From the NCBI RefSeq assembly GCF_002218045.2, contig NZ_AP018686.1, forward strand, positions 372,001 through 436,000: a DNA stretch of 64,000 bases. Reading direction: 5' to 3'. The notes below the pieces were generated by a model. That model saw only the letters and a program-made list of their open reading frames with translations. It did not search any database and was not told where the DNA came from. The stretch comes from Vibrio rumoiensis (GTDB lineage: Bacteria > Pseudomonadota > Gammaproteobacteria > Enterobacterales > Vibrionaceae). This document shows positions 35,646 through 44,640 of this stretch, one piece after another (the first letter of the stretch is position 1; each line of letters starts with the position of its first letter). Both the position numbers and the translations under genes were made by a program.

Positions 35646-36779
35646 TCACATCGATTCTAGTTTGTTTTTGAGTCTATATAAGCCTTCAACAAAGTAGTAA
35701 TCACCGTAAATCAATGAACAATTAATGCCAAGTCCTTTAGGGTAGTTAAAGGTTCCTCCGACTAAAATACCTTGGTTAGTGTTGTCATTATAAGTGCCAT
35801 AGTTTTTATAAAGGTTATGTAAGATATTATTTGCCGCGAGGAAATAGCGCTCGCGTAATTCTGGTGTAGGGGCGAGTTCTGCAAGCACTAAAAGCCCGCT
35901 TGCGGCACAAGCGCCGGCAGAAGTATCTCGAGGCGTTTCTGGTGTAATAGGGGCTCTAAAATCCCAATATGGTACAGAATCTTCCGCTAAATGTTCAATG
36001 AAGAAATCCGCGGTTCTCATTGCAGCTTCTAAATAACGATCTTCTTTTGTGTGTTGATAGCTTAATGCAAAACCATGCACTGCCCATGAAGCCCCACGGC
36101 TCCAAGCTGAATCTTGATTGTAGCCTTGTCCGCCATGATATTGTTTTACTTTGCCTGAAAAGCAATCGAACTCAACCATATGTCTTACCGACCCATCTTC
36201 ACGAATAAATTCCTTGAGCACGGTGTCGGCATGAGCCATTGCAATCAACTTAAATCTAGGTGCATCTAATTGTTCAGCAGCCCAATATAGAATAGGTAGG
36301 TTCATCATACTATCGATGATGCTTAATCCTTTTGGATCAGCAGAATTAACATCATTTTTATTCCATGCAGTTAAGAAACGACCATTGATATTAAAGCGAC
36401 TAGCGAGGTGACTGGCGGCTCTTAATGCACGAGTTTTTGATTCTTCGTTACCTAGTAAATCATAATGTTTTATTGACGTAAGTTGCCACATGAAGCCGAC
36501 ATCATGATGAATATTAACGAACTCATCCAGAGGGCCGTCCATGATCAACTCACGATCTATCGCCATGTCTTTAAAAGTAGAGTAGCTTTCTTTTTCATAT
36601 AATAGCCATAATAATCCAGGCCAAAACCCCACGACCCAACCCCAAGGTCTGTCTGTATCACTATATATGCCATTTGTTGTCATAGCTGGAAAGTTAACAG
36701 ACATCTCTTCACTTGTTGACTTCACTTTCTCAAATGTATCAGTCCAAGCTTTGTTAGCCCATAAAATATTATCTTTCAT
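35646..36779 (-). CDS. ugl: GH88 unsaturated glucuronyl hydrolase
   Basis: 377-aa cytoplasmic (alpha/alpha)6-barrel hydrolase that releases 4,5-unsaturated glucuronate from the non-reducing end of lyase-produced oligosaccharides (classically GAG or gellan disaccharides). No signal peptide. The two catalytic Asp positions of the family are seen in NIHHDVGFMW (D93) and GLSIIDSMMNLP (D156). Other blocks: RPWGWVVGFWPGLLWLLYE, QGYNQDSAWSRGASWAVHGFAL and DTSAGACAASGLLVLAE. Product would feed kdgF/RpiB-like/KduD directly. Substrate class points to glucuronate-containing polymers rather than alginate. Confidence 0.88.
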   Translation of the reverse strand: MKDNILWANKAWTDTFEKVKSTSEEMSVNFPAMTTNGIYSDTDRPWGWVVGFWPGLLWLLYEKESYSTFKDMAIDRELIMDGPLDEFVNIHHDVGFMWQLTSIKHYDLLGNEESKTRALRAASHLASRFNINGRFLTAWNKNDVNSADPKGLSIIDSMMNLPILYWAAEQLDAPRFKLIAMAHADTVLKEFIREDGSVRHMVEFDCFSGKVKQYHGGQGYNQDSAWSRGASWAVHGFALSYQHTKEDRYLEAAMRTADFFIEHLAEDSVPYWDFRAPITPETPRDTSAGACAASGLLVLAELAPTPELRERYFLAANNILHNLYKNYGTYNDNTNQGILVGGTFNYPKGLGINCSLIYGDYYFVEGLYRLKNKLESM

Positions 36780-36799
36780 TGGATACCTTTAGTATTGAA

Positions 36800-37522
36800 T
36801 TAGATGACTTTTAAGCCAGAATAAATTGCCCCTAACCCTGCGATTACGCATAAGATTAAAGAGAGATTACGCACTACTTTTTGGGAAAGACGGTGCATGA
36901 CACGTATCGCTAATTTATGCCCTGCATAACCAGCTGGTATCAAAGGAAGTGCTAATAAAACATGTTTGATACTCATATAACCTATAGGAATTTGAACGAG
37001 TAAAGACAATGCAGAACTCATTAAAAAGAATGCGGCTAGGTTTGAGCGAATAAGCTCTACTTTTTGATGTTGTAGTAATAAAGCCATCGGTGGGCCACCA
37101 ATACCTGAACTTGTACCTAAAAAACCGGACAAGAAGCCTGCGAACATCAAACGCTTGGGGGTAATAGCTACTTTTATAGGCAGCAAGCTAGTTGCTACAG
37201 CAAGTAAGACAGTTGCTCCGAGTAAAACAGAGAGTTGTGCTACGTTGATGAAATAAAGAATAGCAGCCCCAACACAACTACCAGGAAGCAAGCCGATCGT
37301 GCTTTTGGTTAACCCATCTAAAGAAATTTGAGATCGATATTTAAATGTATTGATGAGAGCGATGAAGAAACCAACAATAATGATTGGTCCAGGAATATAT
37401 TCTGGTGATATATACAATAGTATTGGAGATGCCAGTATAGCCATCCCAAAACCTGTGGTGGTTTGAATAAAAGCACCAATAAATATCAGTGACATAGCGA
37501 GTAGGACAGTTACATCAATCAA
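36800..37522 (-). CDS. TauE/SafE-family membrane permease
   Basis: 240-aa inner-membrane protein with about seven to eight helices. Family signatures: FIQTTTGFGMAILASPILLY near residue 18 and FLSGFLGTSSGIGGPPMALLLQHQ near 128, the two duplicated halves. Relatives export sulfite, sulfoacetate or other anions. It is upstream of the GH88 gene (20 bp gap) and heads this operon, with a perfect KdgR-like box before it. A role in removing sulfate-derived anions or moving a uronate is possible but unproved. Confidence 0.78.
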   Translation of the reverse strand: MIDVTVLLAMSLIFIGAFIQTTTGFGMAILASPILLYISPEYIPGPIIIVGFFIALINTFKYRSQISLDGLTKSTIGLLPGSCVGAAILYFINVAQLSVLLGATVLLAVATSLLPIKVAITPKRLMFAGFLSGFLGTSSGIGGPPMALLLQHQKVELIRSNLAAFFLMSSALSLLVQIPIGYMSIKHVLLALPLIPAGYAGHKLAIRVMHRLSQKVVRNLSLILCVIAGLGAIYSGLKVI

Positions 37523-37602
37523 ACTTACAACCTTGATTACCTAGTAATACATGTTTAATTTAATGACAAGTATACATTTTTGGCTTGTCATATCAATTAA
37601 AA

Positions 37603-37617
37603 TAAAATATAGTTTCA
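37603..37617. promoter_or_regulatory. KdgR-like operator before the TauE-GH88 operon
   Basis: TAAAATATAGTTTCA matches all 12 fixed positions of TRAAAY-N3-RTTTYA, about 80 bases before the start. A second inverted repeat TGACAAG (37564-37570)/CTTGTCA (37584-37590) lies closer and could be the site for the second IclR protein. Confidence 0.55.
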
Positions 37618-37694
37618 TATTTAGTGAGGTAAGTTTAACTTGCCGTTATAATTTATTTATTCTTGCTGAAACTCACACCTTGAGATTACTTGGG

Positions 37695-38770
37695 TTCGAA
37701 TTCAACTCTGAACTGCGACATTTGTAATTTCAAGCCACCAACACCATTTTGTTAAAAATGACTGCTGGTTGCTTGAACCTTAAACACTTCTTAGGGAGAT
37801 AATTTATCCGAAGCTGAGCAAGCTCAATTTCATCATAACTGACCGTCCGTAAGTCTGTTCCTTTCTTGATATATTGTCTCAATAAGCTATTAGCATTATC
37901 ATTAGCTCCACGTTCCCAAGGACTATAAGGATGAGCAAAATACACATCTGTATCTAAGGCTTTTGCTATGTCAACATGACTTACGAACTCTCTGCCGTTG
38001 TCGGCAGTTATAGTGTGAACAAATTGATTGTATGGCCGTAACAAATCTATCGTCGCTTTAGTCGCATCTGTTGCTGATTTTGAAGGCATTTTTTTGCCAA
38101 ATAAAACCGTGTTGCTCGCTCTAAGATGGTGACAATCGCACCAGTACCGTTCTTTCCTCGAACGGTATCTATCTCCCAATCACCAAAGCGCATACGGTTA
38201 TCGACATCTTTGGGTCTTTCATCTATTGAAATGGCATTTTTTATTGTGGGAGCTTTATCTTTTTTGCCTCGTCTATAATGCTTATGGCCTTGGCGTAAAT
38301 GGTGAAACAGTTTACCTCCTTGCCGTTTATTGCTAGCAATAAAGCGGTAAATCCATTCATGACTAACGCTTTCTCCAACTTGAGTGAAAACGTGAGATAT
38401 TTGCTCTGGGCTCCAGTCTTGAATAATCAAAAACTCTACACGTTGTTGCGGTATTCTATATTTAGCGGCATTTAATCGTGTTACCCTAGATAATTATTGG
38501 GCTGTATCTGGTGAATATTGTTCTTTTTTATCGCATCGTCTCAACTCTCTATAGAGAGTTGAGCGGTGACATTTTACGATGTTGGCAATTTTAGATATTG
38601 AAATTCCCTGTTCTAAAAGGGCAGATATCTGGTATCGTCTTCCCTCAGTCAATTGCTGATAATTCATGGTAGTCAACTTGTTTCTTTGGTGAGAAGAGCA
38701 TACCACTTTCAGCAGTTGGCTCCTCTTCTACACCATTCCATGAATGTCGCAGTTATTATCTGAAATCAGG
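37695..38770 (-). mobile_element. IS30-family insertion sequence, copy 2 (degenerate)
   Basis: Same terminal sequences as copy 1 (TTCGAATTCA...CTGCGACATT at left, complement of CCTGATTTCA at right). Very similar along its length but with a damaged transposase. Confidence 0.85.
37730..38667 (-). pseudogene. IS30 transposase pseudogene
   Basis: Compared with copy 1: the start and HTH survive (MNYQQLTEGRRYQ), then a stop replaces the codon after SPDTAQ; a small in-frame loss shortens RVEFIEFLITQDW to RVEFLIIQDW; and a frameshift near 38090-38110 follows FYLAKK. The last part reads on in another frame to MVLVA. Three lesions in one gene show it has been inactive for some time. Confidence 0.9.
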
Positions 38771-38840
38771 GTTATAATGTGGTTAGTTTTTCATCTGGTT
38801 TTAATTAAGATCATGGCTATTAAAATCAATAGGAGAAGGT

Positions 38841-38969
38841 ATGTGTTCGATTAATTTAGCAAGTGGTTTACCTCTTTTGATGGTTGGTATTTCTGTATTA
38901 TTACTCGGTGCTGTAGTGATGCTTTATGTTACCTATCGATGGGAGCGCAAACTAAAAAATAACAGATGA
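38841..38969 (+). CDS. Small single-pass membrane protein (42 aa)
   Basis: MCSINLASGLPLLMVGIS... continues into one strongly hydrophobic segment (about 10-31) and ends in the basic tail YRWERKLKNNR, giving an N-out/C-in topology. It has a near-ideal ribosome site, AGGAGAAGGT, directly before the ATG, which argues for real translation despite its size. No family recognised; accessory subunits of sodium symporters and other small membrane proteins look similar. A TTATAAT -10-like sequence lies just outside the IS30 right end at 38771-38780. Confidence 0.55.
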   Translation: MCSINLASGLPLLMVGISVLLLGAVVMLYVTYRWERKLKNNR

Positions 38970-39030
38970 TCCAAGTGCTAATACCTTGGGGAATTGACAT
39001 AACGAACCACTGCAGTTGATGTGAATAAGG

Positions 39031-42000
39031 TCACTTACTACTTCTCATCATCACTATCACCATGTAGGCAATATAGTGTAATAAGTGAGACGACATTTTC
39101 GATATATCTTCGCGGTTAGCAATATATTGCTTTTCATTTGGACTAATAAATTCCACCCTGGCTGAACCTATTCCTTGTCGTCCATTTTTTGTTCCTGCCT
39201 TTTCAGTCACCGTTTTTATCTCTTTTAAGGCTTGTTGCCACTCTTTTTCTTTGGAGCTGAATTCAATATGTAGCGTGTTCGCACGCCATGATCGTTTAGG
39301 GAATACAAACGACATATCTTGAATAAATTGGCTTAATAAATGAGGCTTGGAAAAGAGTATCCCCGACTTTGAAACTGAAGTATTTATCACTATATGGTTC
39401 AAATGCTTGAGTATGATTTGTCGTTTTTTAGGAGGTAATACTTTTAAGCGCCTGAAAAACTTTTCCGCTAGCTTTTGCTCTTCCACATTTTTTAATTTCC
39501 CCGGTAATATTTGAGGCTCTCGATATTCAGCAATATGCCTAGAACGCGCAAAAACTGTTTTGGTTTTCATATTTGCAAGATAAGTTGCGTTAGTGATCCA
39601 TTTTTTTATGATGGTTGACGATATGCCATACTTGAGGACTAGAGCTTGAATATCTTCACCTTGAGAGTACAACTGGACTAACCAAAAACACATTTCTACG
39701 CTAATGGTATCTTTACTTAGTAACGGAATTTTAACTTGTTGATTAGCCTTGATATGTGTTTGTATTTCCCGTATTTTGATTTTTTTTATGTTGTAGTCTG
39801 CCAAATCGAATGGATATACCGCACCTTGGGCAGTTTGAATTTGTTTAAATTGTCGTCTTGAGGTCAATTGGCATGCCATGGCCATTTTTAATGTGAGTGG
39901 CAGTGTCTCCTTTTTCCACTTATCGCTCATAATAAAATCTGAAAAATGAAGGTAATGCTGAAAGGTGACCTCGGGGGATTCATGGCCGGCAAATGCGGCT
40001 AGTTCATAATAAGGAAATTGTTGATTGAGTCCAAAAATCGCCTTTTTTAAATTTTGCCTTTCTGTCGGAGTATAAGCGCAAATATTTGGTAATGGATCCA
40101 GTTGTTGTTCGTTCAGCTCTATTAATAACTGCAATCGACTCAAACAACTATGACGTAAGTGATAAGTCACAAAAAATGAAAGCCCCGTCAGACGTCGCAA
40201 AATGGTGCTAATGCAATTGGATACCGCCGAAGAATCAAACACCGTGCGGCTTGCCCCTATCACAATGAAAAGCCTGTCTTGTACATGAGGTAATTGTCGA
40301 CGATGAAGTAGATACTTATTGACTAAAGGCTTTTCTGAATGACGTAATGTTTGAGTCAATGGGATCTTTCTTAAACTGGATAGGGTCTTGTTTTTCCCCC
40401 ATTTGTTATTTTTGACTGTGATCCAACCTGCATCTGATAACGTATCTCCCATGGTTTCTATCTCATTGAGCTGCAGTTTTTTGATTTCATTCAGCCGTAA
40501 TCCCCCTCGATACATCAATAAACACACCACTTGCATAGCGAGTTTCTCTGAACTATTGAGATCGGTTATACCATCAATGCTGGTGAGTAATGCACAAAAC
40601 AGTGCCTCATCTACAAATCCTGAGCGAGTATGACTTCGCACGGAGTGACCGGAGAACAAGGCTTGATAGGGAATGGGGGCGATCCCCGGGTTGTGCTTGA
40701 CCACAAAATTATGTAAGTCCACCAATCGTCCAGCGATAAAACTACGCCGTTTCAGCTCGTAGTTTTTTTCTAACAGACTTTCATAAGCTTCTAAAATATC
40801 GTCACTGGAGGCCTCTAATAATTCCAACTGAACCACGGCAGATAACCATACTCGGCTCATTGAGAGCGCGTATTGGCGTAAAGTGGATGGCTCACAGGTT
40901 CGACACTTATGGACTAACCATTGTACGAGCAAGGTTTGAGGTTCCGATAATTCATGGTTTTTAAGCATATCCGTGAGCGCATCTTTTACGCCGGATTTGG
41001 ACACTTTGGCATTAGATTGTTTAGTCATGCTTAAAGCGGTTTTTAATTTTCGCATGAATTGAATATCTATAGGCTTGCGTGTTCTCTCATTTGATTGAAA
41101 GCAAATTTTGGGATAAATAAAATCATCAAATTGAATTGATGGGATCGCATTCGTATCAGGGTGCATCAGCCGGTGCAAATTTTGAAAGGGTAGGCCATAA
41201 GTATCAGTAAGGCCTGCTTGTACACAAACCAAAGCTTGGCTTACCTGAGATGACACATGTAATCGAGTGCACATGGATGCGGCCTGACAAAAGCGTTTGA
41301 GCGAAGAGGTTGAACTATGCGTGATATCAAAAGGTTCGAGAAGGTGATGAAAAATGTCTCTTTGTTCAATAGGGTAGCCTGGCCAATCAATGGATCTAAA
41401 ACCTAACCATTTTCTTAATAATCCGACGGTGATGGGGTGTAAAAAGCAGTGGTATTCTAAAACGCTTTCAACATTATTACCGACTTGGATCCTAGCATTT
41501 GTATTTAAGCGCGGTTCATCAAGGTGTAAGGTGATAAATACCCGACCAAACAAAGTGTGGATTTTGATATTAAGGTTGTAGATCAATTCATTAAATGCCT
41601 TAACGACAATAGATTGATGTTGTCCACTATGGAATATCAATGAAAGGATCAACATTCGGTGTACTTCTTTTTCTGTGGTGACACCTTGGCCTTTTTCTAG
41701 CAAGTTATGCATCTGATGAAAGAGTTGATTGACATGCCAGGCTCTGGCTTTCCATTTCTTATTCATTAACTGCGTTGGCTCTCGATGAGTCACATGATGA
41801 ACAATAGGAGAAACGTCCCAATGATGGTGTTTTTGGTGCTCAATCACTAATTTGTTGAAGTGGCGAATAGCAAGATAAACCAGATCGGCTGAATTCAATG
41901 CCTGTTCAATCTTATCAAGCATCTGCATCGATTTTTTTGAAAACTCCGCTTGAGTTGGGGCGCTTGATGGATCAGGAAAATATTGTTTGAAATGCTCTTC

Positions 42001-42069
42001 AACCAACTCAATAGCTTGAGCTTTCCTTTGTTCTCTTTTTTGAAAGCGTAGATCAACTCCACTTACCAT
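39031..42069 (-). CDS. Giant tyrosine-recombinase-like protein with C-terminal HTH extension
   Basis: 1012 aa, two to three times a normal integrase. A long N-terminal region (about 1-370) has no recognised domain; about 375-480 resembles a SAM-like core-binding domain. Catalytic set of a tyrosine recombinase: Arg in LMYRGGLRLNEIKKL (about 520), YHLRHSCLSRL (about 635) and AGHESPEVTFQHYLHFSD (about 690-708) with His and nucleophile Tyr. After it comes a 300-aa extension with an HTH-like stretch (LYSQGEDIQALVLKYGISSTIIKKWI) and SVSKSGILF / VEFISPNEKQYI blocks. It overlaps the upstream 765-aa gene by 7 bp, so both are translated together. Resembles multi-integrase modules such as GInt islands. 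Confidence 0.72.
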   Translation of the reverse strand: MVSGVDLRFQKREQRKAQAIELVEEHFKQYFPDPSSAPTQAEFSKKSMQMLDKIEQALNSADLVYLAIRHFNKLVIEHQKHHHWDVSPIVHHVTHREPTQLMNKKWKARAWHVNQLFHQMHNLLEKGQGVTTEKEVHRMLILSLIFHSGQHQSIVVKAFNELIYNLNIKIHTLFGRVFITLHLDEPRLNTNARIQVGNNVESVLEYHCFLHPITVGLLRKWLGFRSIDWPGYPIEQRDIFHHLLEPFDITHSSTSSLKRFCQAASMCTRLHVSSQVSQALVCVQAGLTDTYGLPFQNLHRLMHPDTNAIPSIQFDDFIYPKICFQSNERTRKPIDIQFMRKLKTALSMTKQSNAKVSKSGVKDALTDMLKNHELSEPQTLLVQWLVHKCRTCEPSTLRQYALSMSRVWLSAVVQLELLEASSDDILEAYESLLEKNYELKRRSFIAGRLVDLHNFVVKHNPGIAPIPYQALFSGHSVRSHTRSGFVDEALFCALLTSIDGITDLNSSEKLAMQVVCLLMYRGGLRLNEIKKLQLNEIETMGDTLSDAGWITVKNNKWGKNKTLSSLRKIPLTQTLRHSEKPLVNKYLLHRRQLPHVQDRLFIVIGASRTVFDSSAVSNCISTILRRLTGLSFFVTYHLRHSCLSRLQLLIELNEQQLDPLPNICAYTPTERQNLKKAIFGLNQQFPYYELAAFAGHESPEVTFQHYLHFSDFIMSDKWKKETLPLTLKMAMACQLTSRRQFKQIQTAQGAVYPFDLADYNIKKIKIREIQTHIKANQQVKIPLLSKDTISVEMCFWLVQLYSQGEDIQALVLKYGISSTIIKKWITNATYLANMKTKTVFARSRHIAEYREPQILPGKLKNVEEQKLAEKFFRRLKVLPPKKRQIILKHLNHIVINTSVSKSGILFSKPHLLSQFIQDMSFVFPKRSWRANTLHIEFSSKEKEWQQALKEIKTVTEKAGTKNGRQGIGSARVEFISPNEKQYIANREDISKMSSHLLHYIAYMVIVMMRSSK

Positions 42070-44360
42070 GAGAATGCCTCAATGCCGAGTCGCTTTAATA
42101 ATAAATCAATGTGTTTAGCAATGCCTTGAGCCCCTTCAAAAGCGAGAGAACTGAAATGTCCATGAGAATGTAATTGACCTTGGGCGTGCCCCATCCAAGC
42201 TGAAACCTGCTCGGTTGGTATGCCAATATTGTGAAGATAGGTTCTCAGTTGGTGTCGGGCCCAATTGGCTTGAATAAGATCGATCCCGCCTAGTATGGTT
42301 AGATGTTGAAGTGTGGTTTTAGGTTTTGCCTCTACCGGAGTACCATCGTCTAATAAATAGAAAAATAAATGTTCCTCTCCACTCAGTGCTTGTTTGATCC
42401 TGATTTTCGCTTGTGGTGATTGCTCACCGATGTTTTCGTAAGCGATTTTCAAATATTCAATATATTGTTTTAAAATACCCATCGTGGTCTGAGGTAGTAC
42501 CACAAGGCGGCTGTTATCTCCCTTGATATATTCTTTATCCGAAATCCATAACATGCTTTCTTCAATAAAGTAATCGATTAAGGTACCGCCCCAACCATTT
42601 ACCGGCCGATAGCTTGAACTGAAGGTTATAACGGTTTGCACAAAAACGGTATAAAGCATATGGAACGAATAAAATTCTGACACCACATTCTCACATCGAT
42701 GACATCCAGGTATTTGCTCAATCATGCTCAGTATTTGATTTTTCAATGCCGTAAATATCGCAATTAAACTTTCCTCGCTCACTGGGAGTGGACTTCCCAT
42801 TAATTGTGGATGTGAAACATTAAAATTGGGAAGAGGAAGCTTTATTTCTTTATTGTTAATCGATTGGTTTTCAACCAGTTGCTTCAAAGTGGATAAATAT
42901 TTTTGTTTTATGGTTAATAAGCTTGTGGTGGTTACTTGTGTATAAAATAAAGCCGGTGTATTTCGAATATCACTACCGGCGAATATAGCGTTAAAAATAA
43001 TATCGACGTTTTGCTGTTTTAAATATTGAGAGAAAAATCCAGCAACCTTTGATAGCGTCAGATTGGTATTAGCACTTTTATTTATTGATTTGATGACCGC
43101 TTGACATTTAGCTGCCTGAATATCATTTAATGGAATGCTTGGAGGCGTGTGAAATATGACTGTGGGCAAAGGGATCTCTATGGTTGAGATTACAGTTGAC
43201 TCAAGATTTTCTTGCTCCATTTTTGCCGTTGGAAGTTCATATTTCACAAAATAACCAGTGATAGCATTATTTTCTCGTTTCCATTTTATATCGGATGTTA
43301 CCGTAATATCTTTTCCAGAAAACAGCATCAGTAGAAGGTACTGACAAGTTTCGGATGTTGAGGATAAGCAATAATTTAATAAGGCCTCAATATCATGCCT
43401 TGTTGATTGTGAGGTCGAACAATTTAACTTTAATCTTTGTCGAACCATATTGGCTGCCATCGACTTAGCTTGGCGCCTTTCCAGTTCAAAATCCGTGACG
43501 ATGGATGCTGGGCTTATGAGAGATTGTTTTGAGCTTTCACTGAGCAAACTGTCTTCATCTAAGGTTTCCCATTCTTGTATATCAATATCCTCAATATCGT
43601 GCTGCATTGTAAAAGTATTCAGCTCAATACGCCCATCGTGATCGGCTTTGATTGTTAGTTTAGAGCTTCCTTTTCGATACCATTTTGGTGGACTCATTCC
43701 TGTTGAATTGAGTTCTGGTTGAGGTAAGAAAGATAAGAAGTATCGAACTATCTTTAACAAGGTTTTAAGTCGTTGTTGAAGTGTGGCGTTGTGCTCATTA
43801 CTTGCAATGAGCGTTTCCCATTCATCGTCAAAATTGGCTTTTTGATGATGAATTAAATCTGGAAGTTTGTTCACAACATGGGCTGATTTTCCTGTCATGA
43901 AAAGACGCATTTCATGCGCAAGGATCATCAATTGTTTGGTCTCGGCTTGATCAATTCGTTTGAGAAAAAGTGAGGTGATGATTAATGCTTTATAGCGATC
44001 AAATTGTAACGATTGTTGCCTTCTGTTCGGTTCGCTTGTGATAAACATGATCAGTGTTTTTTCACTGACTAATTGACGAGAACGTATTTTACGATTGATG
44101 ATTTTTAATGATGTGAATGAGGACTTCTTTGCGGACTTTACGTGAGAATAAATGTAATTAAGTGGTGTTGGGATTTGTTCAAATAAAGTGTTGATGACAT
44201 CAAAATTTCGCATCAATTCTTGAATCAAAACTTCATTTTCAAACTCATCCATCGATAAAATTTCGGTAAGAAAATTGAGCGTTCTTTGGTCTTGTTCTGT
44301 CATCCATCCTTCCATGATAGTTACAGTTTTGCTTATGAAAATATCCCTTTGTTGTAGCAT
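42063..44360 (-). CDS. Large tyrosine-recombinase-like partner protein lacking an obvious catalytic Tyr
   Basis: 765 aa. The C-terminal part shows recombinase boxes: Arg in SSSYRPVNGWGGTL (about 583), WARHQLRTYLHNIGI (about 700) and SAWMGHAQGQLHSHGHFSSLA (about 722-742). In the last block the place where the nucleophile Tyr is expected holds His/Phe/Ser, so it is probably an inactive or DNA-architectural partner. The N-terminal 500 residues match nothing recognised. It is the first gene of the pair and starts about 175 bases inside attR. The most upstream ATG is used; MTEQDQ at 44303 has an AAGGA just before it and is a good alternative. Confidence 0.65.
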   Translation of the reverse strand: MLQQRDIFISKTVTIMEGWMTEQDQRTLNFLTEILSMDEFENEVLIQELMRNFDVINTLFEQIPTPLNYIYSHVKSAKKSSFTSLKIINRKIRSRQLVSEKTLIMFITSEPNRRQQSLQFDRYKALIITSLFLKRIDQAETKQLMILAHEMRLFMTGKSAHVVNKLPDLIHHQKANFDDEWETLIASNEHNATLQQRLKTLLKIVRYFLSFLPQPELNSTGMSPPKWYRKGSSKLTIKADHDGRIELNTFTMQHDIEDIDIQEWETLDEDSLLSESSKQSLISPASIVTDFELERRQAKSMAANMVRQRLKLNCSTSQSTRHDIEALLNYCLSSTSETCQYLLLMLFSGKDITVTSDIKWKRENNAITGYFVKYELPTAKMEQENLESTVISTIEIPLPTVIFHTPPSIPLNDIQAAKCQAVIKSINKSANTNLTLSKVAGFFSQYLKQQNVDIIFNAIFAGSDIRNTPALFYTQVTTTSLLTIKQKYLSTLKQLVENQSINNKEIKLPLPNFNVSHPQLMGSPLPVSEESLIAIFTALKNQILSMIEQIPGCHRCENVVSEFYSFHMLYTVFVQTVITFSSSYRPVNGWGGTLIDYFIEESMLWISDKEYIKGDNSRLVVLPQTTMGILKQYIEYLKIAYENIGEQSPQAKIRIKQALSGEEHLFFYLLDDGTPVEAKPKTTLQHLTILGGIDLIQANWARHQLRTYLHNIGIPTEQVSAWMGHAQGQLHSHGHFSSLAFEGAQGIAKHIDLLLKRLGIEAFSW

Positions 44361-44533
44361 TTATAGCATAAATTTCTGTATTTGGTGGGTGTTTTTAAGG
44401 TGACCACTTTGGCATTTTTAACAAATAATATGTTATTAAATGGTGTCGTTCGGGGTGTGGATTTTTATTTTAAGATATTGATTATAAATGAATTGTATAT
44501 TTTACGTTGTTTATTGTTAGGGTGGGTGAGCAC

Positions 44534-44579
<46 letters not shown>

Positions 44580-44621
44580 ATCTTATCGCGACAAAATCCA
44601 ATTTAAGTCATTGAAAAATAA

Positions 44622-44640
44622 CACTCTTAATTGAGTGATT
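44622..44640 (+). terminator. Hairpin after attR (original tRNA terminator region)
   Basis: CACTC/GAGTG stem in a context (ATTGAAAAATAACACTCTT) nearly the same as that after the intact tRNA at 7166-7193. This is probably the original chromosomal terminator displaced by the island. Confidence 0.45.
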
